Of a stretch of DNA of 64,000 nt, positions 25,468 to 33,598 are shown one piece after another. The stretch is taken from NCBI RefSeq assembly GCF_002943715.1, contig NZ_MQUA01000014.1, positions 248,001 to 312,000 on the forward strand, in the 5' to 3' direction. The notes beneath the pieces were generated by a model that ran no database searches, was not told the DNA's origin, and was given only the letters and a program-made list of their open reading frames with translations. This stretch comes from Polaribacter filamentus (lineage in GTDB: Bacteria > Bacteroidota > Bacteroidia > Flavobacteriales > Flavobacteriaceae). Within the stretch, counting starts at the first letter, position 1; each line of letters opens with the position of its first letter. A program made the position numbers and the translations under genes.

Positions 25468-25893
25468 TTAATTTTGCAATTTTACTTGTTGTGCAATTGC
25501 ATACATTTTTATTTGTTTTATCATAGAGACTAATCCATTTGCTCTGGTTGGCGAAAGGTGTTCTTTTAAACCAATCTTATCAATAAAACTAGTTTCTGCA
25601 GTTAAAATAGCCGCCGGTTTTTGATCTGAATACACACGTAATAAAAGTGCTACAATTCCTTTTGTTAAAATTGCATCACTATCCGCCGTATATTTTATGA
25701 TATCATTTTCTAGTTCAGAGAATAGCCAAACTTTAGATTGACAACCTTTTATCAGATTTTCATCCAATTTATATTGGGCATCAATTATGGGTAAAGATTT
25801 GCCAAGCTCTATAATATATTCATATCGTTCCATCCAATCATCAAACATGGAAAACTCATCAATAATTTCTTCTTGTATTTCTTTGATAGTCAT
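25468..25893 (-). CDS. sufE: Cysteine desulfuration protein SufE
   Basis: SufE accepts persulfide sulfur from the cysteine desulfurase SufS and passes it to the SufBCD scaffold. The 141 residues contain the signature MFDDWMERYEYIIELGKSLP and the active-site loop ENLIKGCQSKVWL with the conserved Cys. It is followed by DSDAILTKGIVALLLRVYS. It is the first gene of a leftward group sufE-DUF59-DUF2480-DUF3078-DUF3078. The other suf genes are not upstream in this window; the next gene is divergent. Confidence 0.94.
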   Translation of the reverse strand: MTIKEIQEEIIDEFSMFDDWMERYEYIIELGKSLPIIDAQYKLDENLIKGCQSKVWLFSELENDIIKYTADSDAILTKGIVALLLRVYSDQKPAAILTAETSFIDKIGLKEHLSPTRANGLVSMIKQIKMYAIAQQVKLQN

Positions 25894-26102
25894 TTTTTAA
25901 ACTTATTTTTGCGGCGTCATAGACACCTTTTTTATAATAGACAAAAATACGACAAAAAAGCGTTAAAAATGCTCGTTGAGTATAAAGTAAACTGATTATT
26001 ATTTTTTGTTAAAATAGTATTTGAATATAGTAACTAATGTATTAAATTCCTTCTTGAAATTACATTTAGGACAGTAGAAATCGGAAAAATAAAGAAAGGC
26101 AC

Positions 26103-27020
26103 ATGAGTAAATTATTAGCAGTAGGTACAGTAGCGTTTGATGCAATTGAAACACCTTTTGGCAAAACAGATAAAATTCTTGGAGGTTCAGGAACTTTTGT
26201 TAGTCTAGCAGCAAGTCAGTTTGGAATAAAAACAGGAGTTGTTTCTGTGGTTGGTGGAGATTTTCCTGAGTCCTATTTAAAAATGATGAATGCCAAAGGA
26301 ATTAATACCGATGGAATTGAAATTATAAAAGAAGGAAAAACTTTTTTCTGGAGCGGTAAATATCGTAACGATATGAACTCTAGAGATACTTTAATTACAG
26401 AATTAAATGTATTAGAGAATTTTGAACCAGTTGTTCCCAATGAATTTAAAGATGCAAGTATTGTAATGTTGGGTAATTTACACCCCTTAACCCAAGGATC
26501 TGTTTTAGATCAAATGATAGAAAAACCTAAATTAGTAGTTTTAGATACTATGAATTTTTGGATGGATATCGCACTTGCCGATTTACATACGGTTCTTAAA
26601 AGAGTAGATGTAATTACGATTAATGATGAAGAAGCTCGCCAACTTTCTGGAGAATATTCTTTGGTAAATGCTGCAAAGAAAATCCATGAAATGGGACCAA
26701 AATATGTGGTGATTAAAAAAGGAGAACACGGCGCCTTATTATTTAGTGAGGGCAATATGTTTTATGCACCCGCTTTGCCTTTAGCAGAAGTTTTTGATCC
26801 AACAGGAGCAGGCGATACTTTTGCAGGTGGTTTCTGCGGATATTTAGCAAAAACAGAAGACATTTCTTTTGAAAATATGAAAAATGCCATTATTTATGGC
26901 TCTAATTTAGCGTCGTTCTGTGTAGAGAAATTTGGAACAGAACGTATGCAAGACCTTACAAAGGCTGAAGTCAAAATACGCTTGCAAGCTTTTAAAGAGT
27001 TAACACAATTTGATATATAA
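26103..27020 (+). CDS. PfkB-family carbohydrate/nucleoside kinase
   Basis: The 305-residue ribokinase-fold enzyme opens with LLAVGTVAFDAIETPFG and GGSGTFVSLAASQFG (substrate-binding Gly-rich motif). It ends with the PfkB signature FDPTGAGDTFAGGFCGYLA, containing the catalytic Asp and anion hole. Sugar or nucleoside specificity cannot be told. It sits 75 bases upstream of the PurF-like gene but is separated from it by a terminator. Adjacent PfkB kinase and PurF-like genes are known from other Bacteroidota, which hints at purine or ribose-phosphate metabolism (inference). Confidence 0.9.
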   Translation: MSKLLAVGTVAFDAIETPFGKTDKILGGSGTFVSLAASQFGIKTGVVSVVGGDFPESYLKMMNAKGINTDGIEIIKEGKTFFWSGKYRNDMNSRDTLITELNVLENFEPVVPNEFKDASIVMLGNLHPLTQGSVLDQMIEKPKLVVLDTMNFWMDIALADLHTVLKRVDVITINDEEARQLSGEYSLVNAAKKIHEMGPKYVVIKKGEHGALLFSEGNMFYAPALPLAEVFDPTGAGDTFAGGFCGYLAKTEDISFENMKNAIIYGSNLASFCVEKFGTERMQDLTKAEVKIRLQAFKELTQFDI

Positions 27021-27033
27021 ATCTCATAAATAA

Positions 27034-27064
27034 AAATCCGCGTTTAAAATTCGCGGATTTTTTT
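27034..27064 (+). terminator. Intrinsic terminator after the PfkB kinase gene
   Basis: AAAATCCGCG pairs with CGCGGATTTT around TTTAAAATT, followed by a T-run. Confidence 0.85.
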
Positions 27065-27095
27065 ATACATAAAACATAACAAAACAACCAATTAA

Positions 27096-28994
27096 ATGAG
27101 TGACGCAATAAAACATGAATGCGGAATTGCATTAGTTAGATTAAAAAAACCCCTACAGTTTTATAAGGATAAATACGGTTCTGCTTTTTACGGTATAAAT
27201 AAAATGTATTTATTAATGGAAAAACAACACAATCGTGGACAAGACGGTGCTGGTTTTGCAAGTGTAAAATTTAATGTCCAACCAGGTACAAGGTATATTA
27301 GTAGAGTGCGCTCTAATAAATCGCAACCTATACAGGATATTTTTGCTCAAATTAATGGTCGTTTAAATGCTATTTTAGAAGAAAATCCTGATAAAAAAGA
27401 CGATATCGAATGGCAAGAAGAAAACATGCCGTATGTTGGAAATTTATTTTTAGGGCATGTTCGTTATGGAACTTTTGGTAAAAATTCCATAGAAAGTGTA
27501 CATCCATTTTTGCGTCAAAGTAACTGGAGACATCAAAATTTAATTGTTGCCGGTAACTTTAATATGACCAATTCTAAACAAATGTTAGAAGAGTTAATAG
27601 AGTTAGGTCAGCATCCAAAAGAGTATACAGATACGGTAACTGTAATGGAGAAAATTGGGCACTTTTTAGAAGCTGAAGTTGCTGATTTATATCTAAAAGC
27701 GAAAGAAAAAGGCTTTAGTAAAAAAGATGCATCTCCTTTTATTGAAGAAAATTTAAGCTTAAAAAATATTTTAAAAAGATCCTCTAAAAATTGGGATGGT
27801 GGTTACGCAATGGCTGGTTTAGTTGGTCATGGAGATGCATTTGTGTTACGAGATCCTAACGGAATTAGGCCTACATTCTTTTATGAAGATGATGAAGTTG
27901 TTGTAGTTGCGTCAGAAAGACCAGTAATACAAACTGTTTTTAATGTAAAAATTTCGGATGTAAAAGAATTAGAAAGAGGGCATGCGTTGATTATTAAAAA
28001 AAGCGGAATGACATCTATAGAATTGGTTCTAGAACCTAAAGAAAACAAAGCGTGTTCTTTTGAACGTATTTATTTTTCTAGAGGTAGTGATGCTAGTATT
28101 TATCAAGAACGTAAAAATTTAGGAAAATATGTGTTTCCTGAAATTTTAAAAGCAATAAATTCTGATATTTCTAATACCGTTTTTTCATATATTCCGAATA
28201 CTGCGGAAACCTCCTTTTATGGAATGACCGAAGCTGCTGAAGATATTTTGAACAAACAAAAAACAGCAAAAATTTTAGAAGGTGGTAAAAATTTATCAGC
28301 AGAAAAAGTAACTCAAATTTTGTCAGAAAGGGCACGATTTGAAAAAATTGCAATTAAAGATGTAAAATTAAGAACCTTTATAGCAGATGATAGTTCTAGA
28401 GACGATTTAGTAGAACATGTATATGATATTACCTACGGTGTTGTAAAACCTACAGATAATTTGGTGATTATTGATGACAGTATTGTACGCGGAACTACCT
28501 TAAAGAAAAGTATTATAAGAATTTTAGATCGATTAGAACCTAAGAAAATAGTTGTAGTTTCTTCTGCGCCACAAATTCGTTATCCAGATTGTTACGGAAT
28601 TGACATGGCAAGAATTGAGGATTTTATAGCATTTAAAGCTGCATTAGAATTGTTAAAAGATAATAATAAATACCACATTATAGATGAAGTCTATATAAAG
28701 TGTAAAGCACAGCACGATAGTAAAGATATCGATATTATAAATTTTGTAAAAGAGGTTTACAGTCCTTTTACAATTGAAGAAATATCAGCTAAAATTGCAG
28801 AAATGTTAAAAACTGAGGATATTAAAGCCGATGTTGAGGTTATTTATCAAACTATAGAAGGCTTGCATAAAGCCTGCCCGAATCATTTAGGTGATTGGTA
28901 TTTTACAGGGAATTATCCAACGCCCGGAGGTCACAGAGTCGTAAATCAAGCTTTTATTAATTTCTATGAAGGTAATTCTAAAAGAGCTTATTAA
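27096..28994 (+). CDS. Amidophosphoribosyltransferase-like protein (long PurF form)
   Basis: The N-terminal class II glutamine amidotransferase domain starts MSDAIKHECGIAL, so the nucleophile Cys would be residue 9 and requires removal of a short propeptide. GHVRYGTFGKNS and the GNFNMTN block follow. The C-terminal phosphoribosyltransferase domain has the PRPP loop LVIIDDSIVRGTTLKKS. Canonical PurF is about 500 residues; this one is 632, with extra segments in the amidotransferase part (about residues 55-110 and 180-215) and a C-terminal extension. It probably makes phosphoribosylamine or is a paralogue with altered use. Whether the genome has a second, standard purF is not visible here, so no symbol is given. 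Confidence 0.85.
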   Translation: MSDAIKHECGIALVRLKKPLQFYKDKYGSAFYGINKMYLLMEKQHNRGQDGAGFASVKFNVQPGTRYISRVRSNKSQPIQDIFAQINGRLNAILEENPDKKDDIEWQEENMPYVGNLFLGHVRYGTFGKNSIESVHPFLRQSNWRHQNLIVAGNFNMTNSKQMLEELIELGQHPKEYTDTVTVMEKIGHFLEAEVADLYLKAKEKGFSKKDASPFIEENLSLKNILKRSSKNWDGGYAMAGLVGHGDAFVLRDPNGIRPTFFYEDDEVVVVASERPVIQTVFNVKISDVKELERGHALIIKKSGMTSIELVLEPKENKACSFERIYFSRGSDASIYQERKNLGKYVFPEILKAINSDISNTVFSYIPNTAETSFYGMTEAAEDILNKQKTAKILEGGKNLSAEKVTQILSERARFEKIAIKDVKLRTFIADDSSRDDLVEHVYDITYGVVKPTDNLVIIDDSIVRGTTLKKSIIRILDRLEPKKIVVVSSAPQIRYPDCYGIDMARIEDFIAFKAALELLKDNNKYHIIDEVYIKCKAQHDSKDIDIINFVKEVYSPFTIEEISAKIAEMLKTEDIKADVEVIYQTIEGLHKACPNHLGDWYFTGNYPTPGGHRVVNQAFINFYEGNSKRAY

Positions 28995-29022
28995 TCAGGT
29001 TTATTAAAAAAAAGTAGATTCT

Positions 29023-29056
29023 AAAAGAGCGAATTATTTTAATTCGCTCTTTTTTT
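29023..29056 (+). terminator. Intrinsic terminator after the PurF-like gene
   Basis: AAAAGAGCGAATT pairs with AATTCGCTCTTTT around ATTTT, followed by T residues. Confidence 0.85.
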
Positions 29057-29272
29057 GTGATTTGATTTTTGAAAATTTGATTCCTTAAATAAGGAGTGTT
29101 TTATTTAAAATGATGAATCTATAATTATTGATATTATTTCATTTAATTAAAAATGAATATAGGTTTGTTAACTTAGAAATTTATCAGAATATAAGGCAAA
29201 TGCCATATTTTAAGAATTGTAGTAATCAGATAGTTTTACAGCGGTTAAACGACTCCTTAAAACAATCTTAAT

Positions 29273-29503
29273 ATGAAAATAAAACTAGAAACAGTATTAT
29301 TTCTTTTTGCAACAGTATTTATTATTTTTTCAACAGTAAGTGTACAATCATTTCTAAAAAGTAAAGAAAAAGGCGCCTACAACTGCGGGTATGTTTGCAA
29401 ACCTTCTATTTTAAGTAAGCTAAAACCAATGAAAATTATTTTAAAGTTAGCTGGCAGATTAATGAAAGGGGAATCAAAATCTAATCTTAGCGAAGCAATT
29501 TAA
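29273..29503 (+). CDS. Small secreted or membrane-anchored protein with a CGYVC motif
   Basis: The 76-residue product starts with a basic residue cluster and a hydrophobic segment (MKIKLETVLFLFATVFIIFS). It could be a signal peptide or a membrane anchor. A short mature part contains two cysteines in NCGYVCKPS, then a basic helix-like tail ending SNLSEAI. The spacing C-x3-C could form a disulfide or hold a metal. No family is recognised. The gene is isolated, with about 220 bases of plain AT-rich spacer before it, and its 3' end is 54 bases from the IS element. Confidence 0.5.
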   Translation: MKIKLETVLFLFATVFIIFSTVSVQSFLKSKEKGAYNCGYVCKPSILSKLKPMKIILKLAGRLMKGESKSNLSEAI

Positions 29504-29556
29504 TTTGTAACTTACTTTTCTAACTTGATACCAAATCATAATTTAGATTTTAGGCC

Positions 29557-29576
29557 TAATGGACAAAATGGTTGGT
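29557..29576 (+). repeat. Left terminal inverted repeat of the IS
   Basis: It matches the right repeat at 30570-30589 in inverted orientation at 19 of 20 positions. Confidence 0.85.
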
Positions 29577-29595
29577 CTTTTTTCTGGTAATTTCG

Positions 29596-30518
29596 TCAGT
29601 TTATTTTAGTTCTTAAAAACTCATTTATAAATTTTATTTTTCTTTCTTTAGTTAATCCATTATGATTTCTAAGTTTGTTTTTTAAATCAGAAAAATGACC
29701 ATCAATCATATTGGTTGTATTTGGGATATTTAATTTATAATTATCGTACCAAGTAAATAGCCATGTCATATTTGTATTAAGGCTTCTATATGCACTTCTA
29801 AGCCGTTTATGTGTGAAGTAGCTTTTACCTGTTTCAATATTAATAGTACGTTCATTTAAAAAGTTTTCCCACTTAATAAACCACATTTTTAATCCACCTT
29901 CAAATGATTCTTTATCAGTATTTTTTAGCATAGCTACATGAAGCTTCAAGTCAATCGAAGCATGCATTTTTGGGTTTTTAGTTATATATCTTCTTATTGT
30001 TGCAACTTGATGAAATTGACAAAGTTGAACAGGTATATCTTTAAATGCCCCAACCAATCCTTTTCTGCCATCACAAACGATAGCCACAACCTCAAAACCT
30101 TTAGATTTCAGTTCATTAATTCCCTTTATGTACAATGCGTTAGTTTCTGATTTGACGTAATACCAAAGAAGATTTTCTTTACTGTAGGCGTCTTTAAACA
30201 ACATTAATCCAAAATTTCTTCCCCAATAGGTTGTATCCATTAAAACAATAACCTTCTTAGGGATTATCTCTGCTTGCTTAACTTGATAAAGATCTAGTTT
30301 GCGTTGGATTGTTCTCTTTGAGCATCCATATTTGACTGCTAGTTGTATATAAGTTTGTTTTCCTCTGGCATATTCATCCCAAAGAAAATCTATTGAAATT
30401 TGTTTTACTCCATTAAAAACCTTGCTACAATCTAAACATTTGTAACGTTGTTTACTTAATCTAGTACCGTATTTATGTGTGTGTAAACTATCACAAAATT
30501 TACATTTTTTTTATTCAA
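29596..30518 (-). CDS. Transposase, IS256 family, variant Zn-binding type
   Basis: The frame is open from 30510 to 29596. It encodes an N-terminal zinc ribbon (CKFC ... CLDC), a helix-turn-helix region (YIQLAVKYGCSKRTIQRKL) and the DDE-type catalytic region. The catalytic region has MDTTYWGRNFG (first Asp), VAIVCDGRKGL (second Asp) and, near the end, TNMIDGHFSDLKNKLR with a candidate Glu/Asp. No ATG precedes the zinc ribbon: upstream of AAA AAA TGT the frame meets TAA in a run of eight A. With nine A, a TTG at 30518 would open the frame as a 307-residue protein. If instead the ATG at 30240 is used, the zinc-binding part is lost. So the copy is either missing a base here or inactive. Confidence 0.78.
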
Positions 30519-30569
30519 AACCTTTGATTTGCTTCAAAGTTAATAAACAATAGGGATAAGGAGGATTTC

Positions 30570-30589
30570 ACCAACCATTTTGTCTATTA
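30570..30589 (-). repeat. Right terminal inverted repeat of the IS
   Basis: It is the complement of the left repeat 29557-29576 with one mismatch (TAATAG versus TAATGG). Confidence 0.85.
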
Positions 30590-30599
30590 CATCGAGATT

Positions 30600-30956
30600 T
30601 TGTTACAAAGACAGATGGTTGGGAAACCTGTAATTAGTATGGTAGCTTTTGCACCTAACACTAGTTTTAGAACCTCTGCAACTTATTACGGTTTAAGTGC
30701 AGACACAAAATCAAAACCTTTAAGCGAAGTAAATACTTACAATAAAAGAACTGTTGGGTCAGAAGATATTATTTATAAATTAATGAAAGCAGACGATTCT
30801 TTTAATGCGTGTACTTTAGCCATGGGTGAGTTGAAAAATGGAGAGAATAAAGTGCTTGCATATCAAAAAAAATTTGGCAAGACAGAAAGAAAAGGAAAAC
30901 AGAATATGAGTAAAGAGCAAAGTGGTTTAAGAAAAAAGCATCTTTCCAAAATTTAG
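30600..30956 (+). pseudogene. 5'-truncated unknown gene beside the IS
   Basis: The frame runs from inside the IS end without a good start codon. The only options are TTG at 30600 or ATG at 30615, directly at the conserved-looking VGKPVISMVAFAPNTSFRTS. The following sequence (GLSADTKSKPLSEVNTYN, then VGSEDIIYKLMKADDSFNAC, TLAMGELKNGENKVLAYQK) has coding-like codon use but is not a family I recognise. The last 8 codons and the stop lie inside a transcription terminator stem. Both ends are therefore abnormal, the 5' end probably removed by the IS and the 3' end shifted. No N-terminal half is present left of the IS. Confidence 0.5.
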
Positions 30957-30969
30957 GAAAGATGCTTTT
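30932..30969 (+). terminator. Intrinsic terminator between the truncated ORF and sod
   Basis: AAAAAGCATCTTTCC pairs with GGAAAGATGCTTTT around AAAATTTA. T residues follow on the plus strand, and an A-rich tract precedes it, so it also works on the minus strand for other transcripts. Confidence 0.8.
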
Positions 30970-31036
30970 CTGTTTTTATAAAATTCTAGTAAAACCACTT
31001 TTTAAAAAAGTGAAATATAGAAAGTAACTGAGTTAC

Positions 31037-31645
31037 TTATTTAGCTGCAGCATATCTTTTTTCAACTTCGTTCCAGTTAACAACTTTAAAGAAAGCACTA
31101 ATATAATCTGGTCTTCTGTTTTGGTAGTTTAAATAATAAGCATGTTCCCAAACATCTAATCCTAAAATTGGAGTTCCTCCACAAGTAACACTTGGCATTA
31201 ATGGATTGTCTTGATTTGGCGTAGAACAAACTTCTACTTTTCCTCCTGGATGCACACATAACCAAGCCCAACCAGAACCAAATTGTGTTGCAGCAGCTTT
31301 AGAGAAAGCTTCAATAAACGCATCCTTAGAACCAAAAGCAGCTTCGATAGCGTCTTTTAAGTCTCCAGATAAATAACCTTTATCTTCCGGATTCATCACG
31401 GTCCAGAATAAAGAGTGATTGTAAAACCCACCTCCATTATTTCTAACAGCACCATTACTCATATCTAAATTTCCAAGAATATCTTCAATAGATTTTCCTT
31501 CTAAATCAGTTCCAGCAACTGCGTTGTTTAAGTTATTTGTATATCCTTGGTGATGTTTTCCATGATGTATTTCCATGGTTCTAGCATCAATATTTGGTTC
31601 TAATGCGTCGTGCGCGTATCCTAATTCTGGTAATTCAAAAGCCAT
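31037..31645 (-). CDS. Superoxide dismutase (Fe/Mn type)
   Basis: The enzyme converts superoxide to oxygen and hydrogen peroxide in the cytosol. All metal-ligand contexts are present in 202 residues: IHHGKHHQGYTNNL (first His), NNGGGFYNHSLFW (second His), and LGLDVWEHAYYLNYQN (Asp and third His). The active-site GSGWAWLCVHPGG block is also present. Iron versus manganese preference cannot be settled from these motifs. No signal peptide is present. A consensus promoter lies just upstream at 31687-31718. Confidence 0.95.
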   Translation of the reverse strand: MAFELPELGYAHDALEPNIDARTMEIHHGKHHQGYTNNLNNAVAGTDLEGKSIEDILGNLDMSNGAVRNNGGGFYNHSLFWTVMNPEDKGYLSGDLKDAIEAAFGSKDAFIEAFSKAAATQFGSGWAWLCVHPGGKVEVCSTPNQDNPLMPSVTCGGTPILGLDVWEHAYYLNYQNRRPDYISAFFKVVNWNEVEKRYAAAK

Positions 31646-31686
31646 AATTTTTTATATTTAAGTTGAATAATTAATTTTTTCTACCA

Positions 31687-31718
31687 CAAATTTAAACATT
31701 AAAAGATAGTTTAACAAA
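31687..31718 (-). promoter_or_regulatory. Promoter of the superoxide dismutase gene
   Basis: On the minus strand TTTG (31718-31715) is followed after 20 bases by TAAATTTG (31694-31687), matching the Bacteroidota -33/-7 consensus. The start codon lies about 41 bases further on. Confidence 0.7.
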
Positions 31719-31758
31719 TAGATTGTGTTTTCATAATTTATAGTTGAATAGAAAGGAC

Positions 31759-32769
31759 TTATTCTCCAAACTCACGCATAAATTCTTCTACTTTTTCAAC
31801 CATGTTTTTACTTCCGCAAACAAAAGAAACTCTTTGGTGTAATTCTGTTGGCTCAACATCCATTGTTCTTGTATAGCCATCAGAAGATTTCCCGTTTGCT
31901 TGTTCTGCAATAAAAGCCATAGGATTACATTCATATAATAAACGTAATTTTCCGTTAGGATTTCTAGAACCTTTAGGATACATGTAAATTCCGCCTTTAA
32001 TCATATTTCTATGAAAATCAGAAACTAAAGAACCAATATATCTGCTTGTGTAAGGTCTTTCTCCTGCTTCTTCCTGACAGTATTTTATGTATTTTTTTAT
32101 CCCAAGAGGAAAATCCAAATAATTCCCTTCATTTACAGAATAAATATTTCCATCTTCTGGGAACTTCATATTAGGATGTGATAAGTAAAAAGAACCAATT
32201 GCAGGATTTAATGTAAAACCATTTACCCCATAACCAGTTGTGTACACCAACATTGTAGAAGTGCCATAAACTACATAACCAGCAGCAACTTGCTCACTTC
32301 CTTTTTGTAGAAAATCTTCTAGTTGAACAGGCGTTCCAACTGGAGTAATACGTCTGTAAATAGAGAAAATAGTTCCTACAGAAACATTTACATCAATATT
32401 AGAAGAACCATCTAATGGGTCAATTAGAACAACATATTTATTTTGATTGTTTTCATCTTGGCTATTAATAGTTATAAAACTATCTTCTTCTTCACTTGCA
32501 ATACCACAGACAATATTTCTCTTAGTTAATGTTTGAATGAATTTTTCATTAGCGTAAACATCCAGCTTTTGTTGGTCTTCACCTTGAATGTTTGTATCGC
32601 CAGCTGTACCAAGAATATCTACTAAACCCGCTTTGTTAACTTCGTGATTTACTACTTTTGCGGCTAATCTTATAGAGTTAATTAGTCTAGAAAGTTCACC
32701 AGAACTATATCTAAATGAAGATTGATTTTCAATAATAAATTCCCCTAAAGTTTGTTTTTGTGTAGTCAT
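31759..32769 (-). CDS. fbp: Fructose-1,6-bisphosphatase class 1
   Basis: The enzyme hydrolyses fructose-1,6-bisphosphate to fructose-6-phosphate in gluconeogenesis. The class I signature is present: the metal site GIASEEEDSF and VLIDPLDGSSNIDVNVSVG, then YIGSLVSDFHRNMIKGGIYMYP and RLLYECNPMAFIAEQA with the substrate-binding residues. At 336 residues it has the normal length and an unbroken N-terminus (TLGEFIIENQSSFRYSSGEL). It is transcribed alone, leftwards, 113 bases upstream of sod in the same direction. Confidence 0.96.
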   Translation of the reverse strand: MTTQKQTLGEFIIENQSSFRYSSGELSRLINSIRLAAKVVNHEVNKAGLVDILGTAGDTNIQGEDQQKLDVYANEKFIQTLTKRNIVCGIASEEEDSFITINSQDENNQNKYVVLIDPLDGSSNIDVNVSVGTIFSIYRRITPVGTPVQLEDFLQKGSEQVAAGYVVYGTSTMLVYTTGYGVNGFTLNPAIGSFYLSHPNMKFPEDGNIYSVNEGNYLDFPLGIKKYIKYCQEEAGERPYTSRYIGSLVSDFHRNMIKGGIYMYPKGSRNPNGKLRLLYECNPMAFIAEQANGKSSDGYTRTMDVEPTELHQRVSFVCGSKNMVEKVEEFMREFGE

Positions 32770-32922
32770 TTTTTTTGGTATGTTGATTTTACAAAGATGC
32801 TATTTTTTTCACTATATCCTTTTCGTAATCAAGGTTTTTAATGTAAAAAAAAACAATGTTTTCTTTTGAAATGCGTAAATTTTTAACAAATCAAAAATAA
32901 ATGTTCAAAAACATCAAATATT

Positions 32923-32951
32923 TTTGAGCAATGGCAAAACAACTATCTTTG
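32923..32951 (+). promoter_or_regulatory. Promoter of the GNAT gene
   Basis: TTTG (32923-32926), a 17-base spacer and TATCTTTG (32944-32951) match the Bacteroidota promoter consensus. The ATG of the GNAT gene follows 16 bases later. Confidence 0.7.
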
Positions 32952-32967
32952 GTCAAATTTTTAGAAA

Positions 32968-33453
32968 ATGAGTTTCATAATAAGAGAAGGACAAAAACAA
33001 GATGTAAAGGCTATTTTAGATCTAATAACAGAATTGGCAGTTTTTGAAAAAGAACCAGATGCTGTAGAAATTACGGTTGAAGATTTATTAAAAGATGGCT
33101 TTTCTGATAACCCCAAATTTAAAACTTTTGTTGCAGAAGAAAATGCTGTAGTTATTGGTATCGCTTTGTTTTACGAACGATATTCAACTTGGAAAGGGAA
33201 ATCAATTCACTTAGAGGATTTAATGGTAACGCAAAGTAAGCGAAAAATAGGCGCTGGTAAAGCTTTGTATACGGCTGTTTTAAAATATGCTCATGATCAT
33301 AATTTTAACAGAGTTGCTTGGGAAGTAATTGATTGGAATACAAATGCAATCAATTTTTATAAAAGCACAGGAGCTACTTATTTAAGTGATTGGTCGGTTG
33401 TGCAAATGAATAAAGAAAATTTATCAAAATATATTAGTGAAACGCTAATTTAA
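32968..33453 (+). CDS. GNAT-family N-acetyltransferase
   Basis: The 161-residue enzyme has a single GNAT fold that transfers an acetyl group from acetyl-CoA to an amine. Visible blocks are the N-terminal IREGQKQDVKAILDLI, the strand-4 segment IHLEDLMVTQSKRKIGAGKALY (motif A, CoA pyrophosphate loop), and RVAWEVIDWNTNAINFYKSTGA (motif B). This arrangement is close to the spermidine/spermine (diamine) acetyltransferase branch, so a polyamine substrate is plausible but unproven. It has its own promoter and is followed by an aspartokinase gene 145 bases away. Confidence 0.9.
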   Translation: MSFIIREGQKQDVKAILDLITELAVFEKEPDAVEITVEDLLKDGFSDNPKFKTFVAEENAVVIGIALFYERYSTWKGKSIHLEDLMVTQSKRKIGAGKALYTAVLKYAHDHNFNRVAWEVIDWNTNAINFYKSTGATYLSDWSVVQMNKENLSKYISETLI

Positions 33454-33493
33454 GAATCGTAAAGTGATTTATTTAAATTAGTTAGCAGAACTA

Positions 33494-33512
33494 ATCCCGC
33501 TTTTTTAGCGGG
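33494..33512. repeat. Copy of the TCCCGC...GCGGGA hairpin
   Basis: ATCCCGC and GCGGGA around TTTTTTA lie between the GNAT and aspartokinase genes. The stem is nearly identical to the aspS terminator at 5081-5106, but here no T-run follows, so termination is doubtful. A degenerate copy (TAGCGGGAT) lies near 41777. Confidence 0.5.
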
Positions 33513-33598
33513 AACTAAAATTTAGTCCAGTAATAATTTGATTAGAAAAACAAGAAAACCTTTTTGGAGGTAATAAATTTAAAATAATAGAATTAATA

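Larger units (their letters stand above)
29557..30589 (-). mobile_element. IS256-like insertion sequence (variant Zn-binding type)
   Basis: The 1,033-bp element is bounded by 20-bp inverted repeats: TAATGGACAAAATGGTTGGT at 29557-29576 and the complement of TAATAGACAAAATGGTTGGT at 30570-30589, with one mismatch. It contains a single minus-strand transposase reading frame. The 8 bases on either side (TTTAGGCC and CATCGAGA) do not match, so no target duplication is visible. This suggests an old insertion or a rearranged flank. The gene on its right border is truncated at the 5' end, consistent with disruption. Confidence 0.8.

Noticed and set aside
29549..30597. Target-site duplication of the IS
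   Set aside because: The 8 bases left (TTTAGGCC) and right (CATCGAGA) are unrelated; no shorter match adjoins the inverted repeats.
33454..33598. Lysine riboswitch or leader peptide before the aspartokinase gene
   Set aside because: The spacer is too short for a lysine riboswitch, has no Lys-rich ORF and only a simple hairpin.
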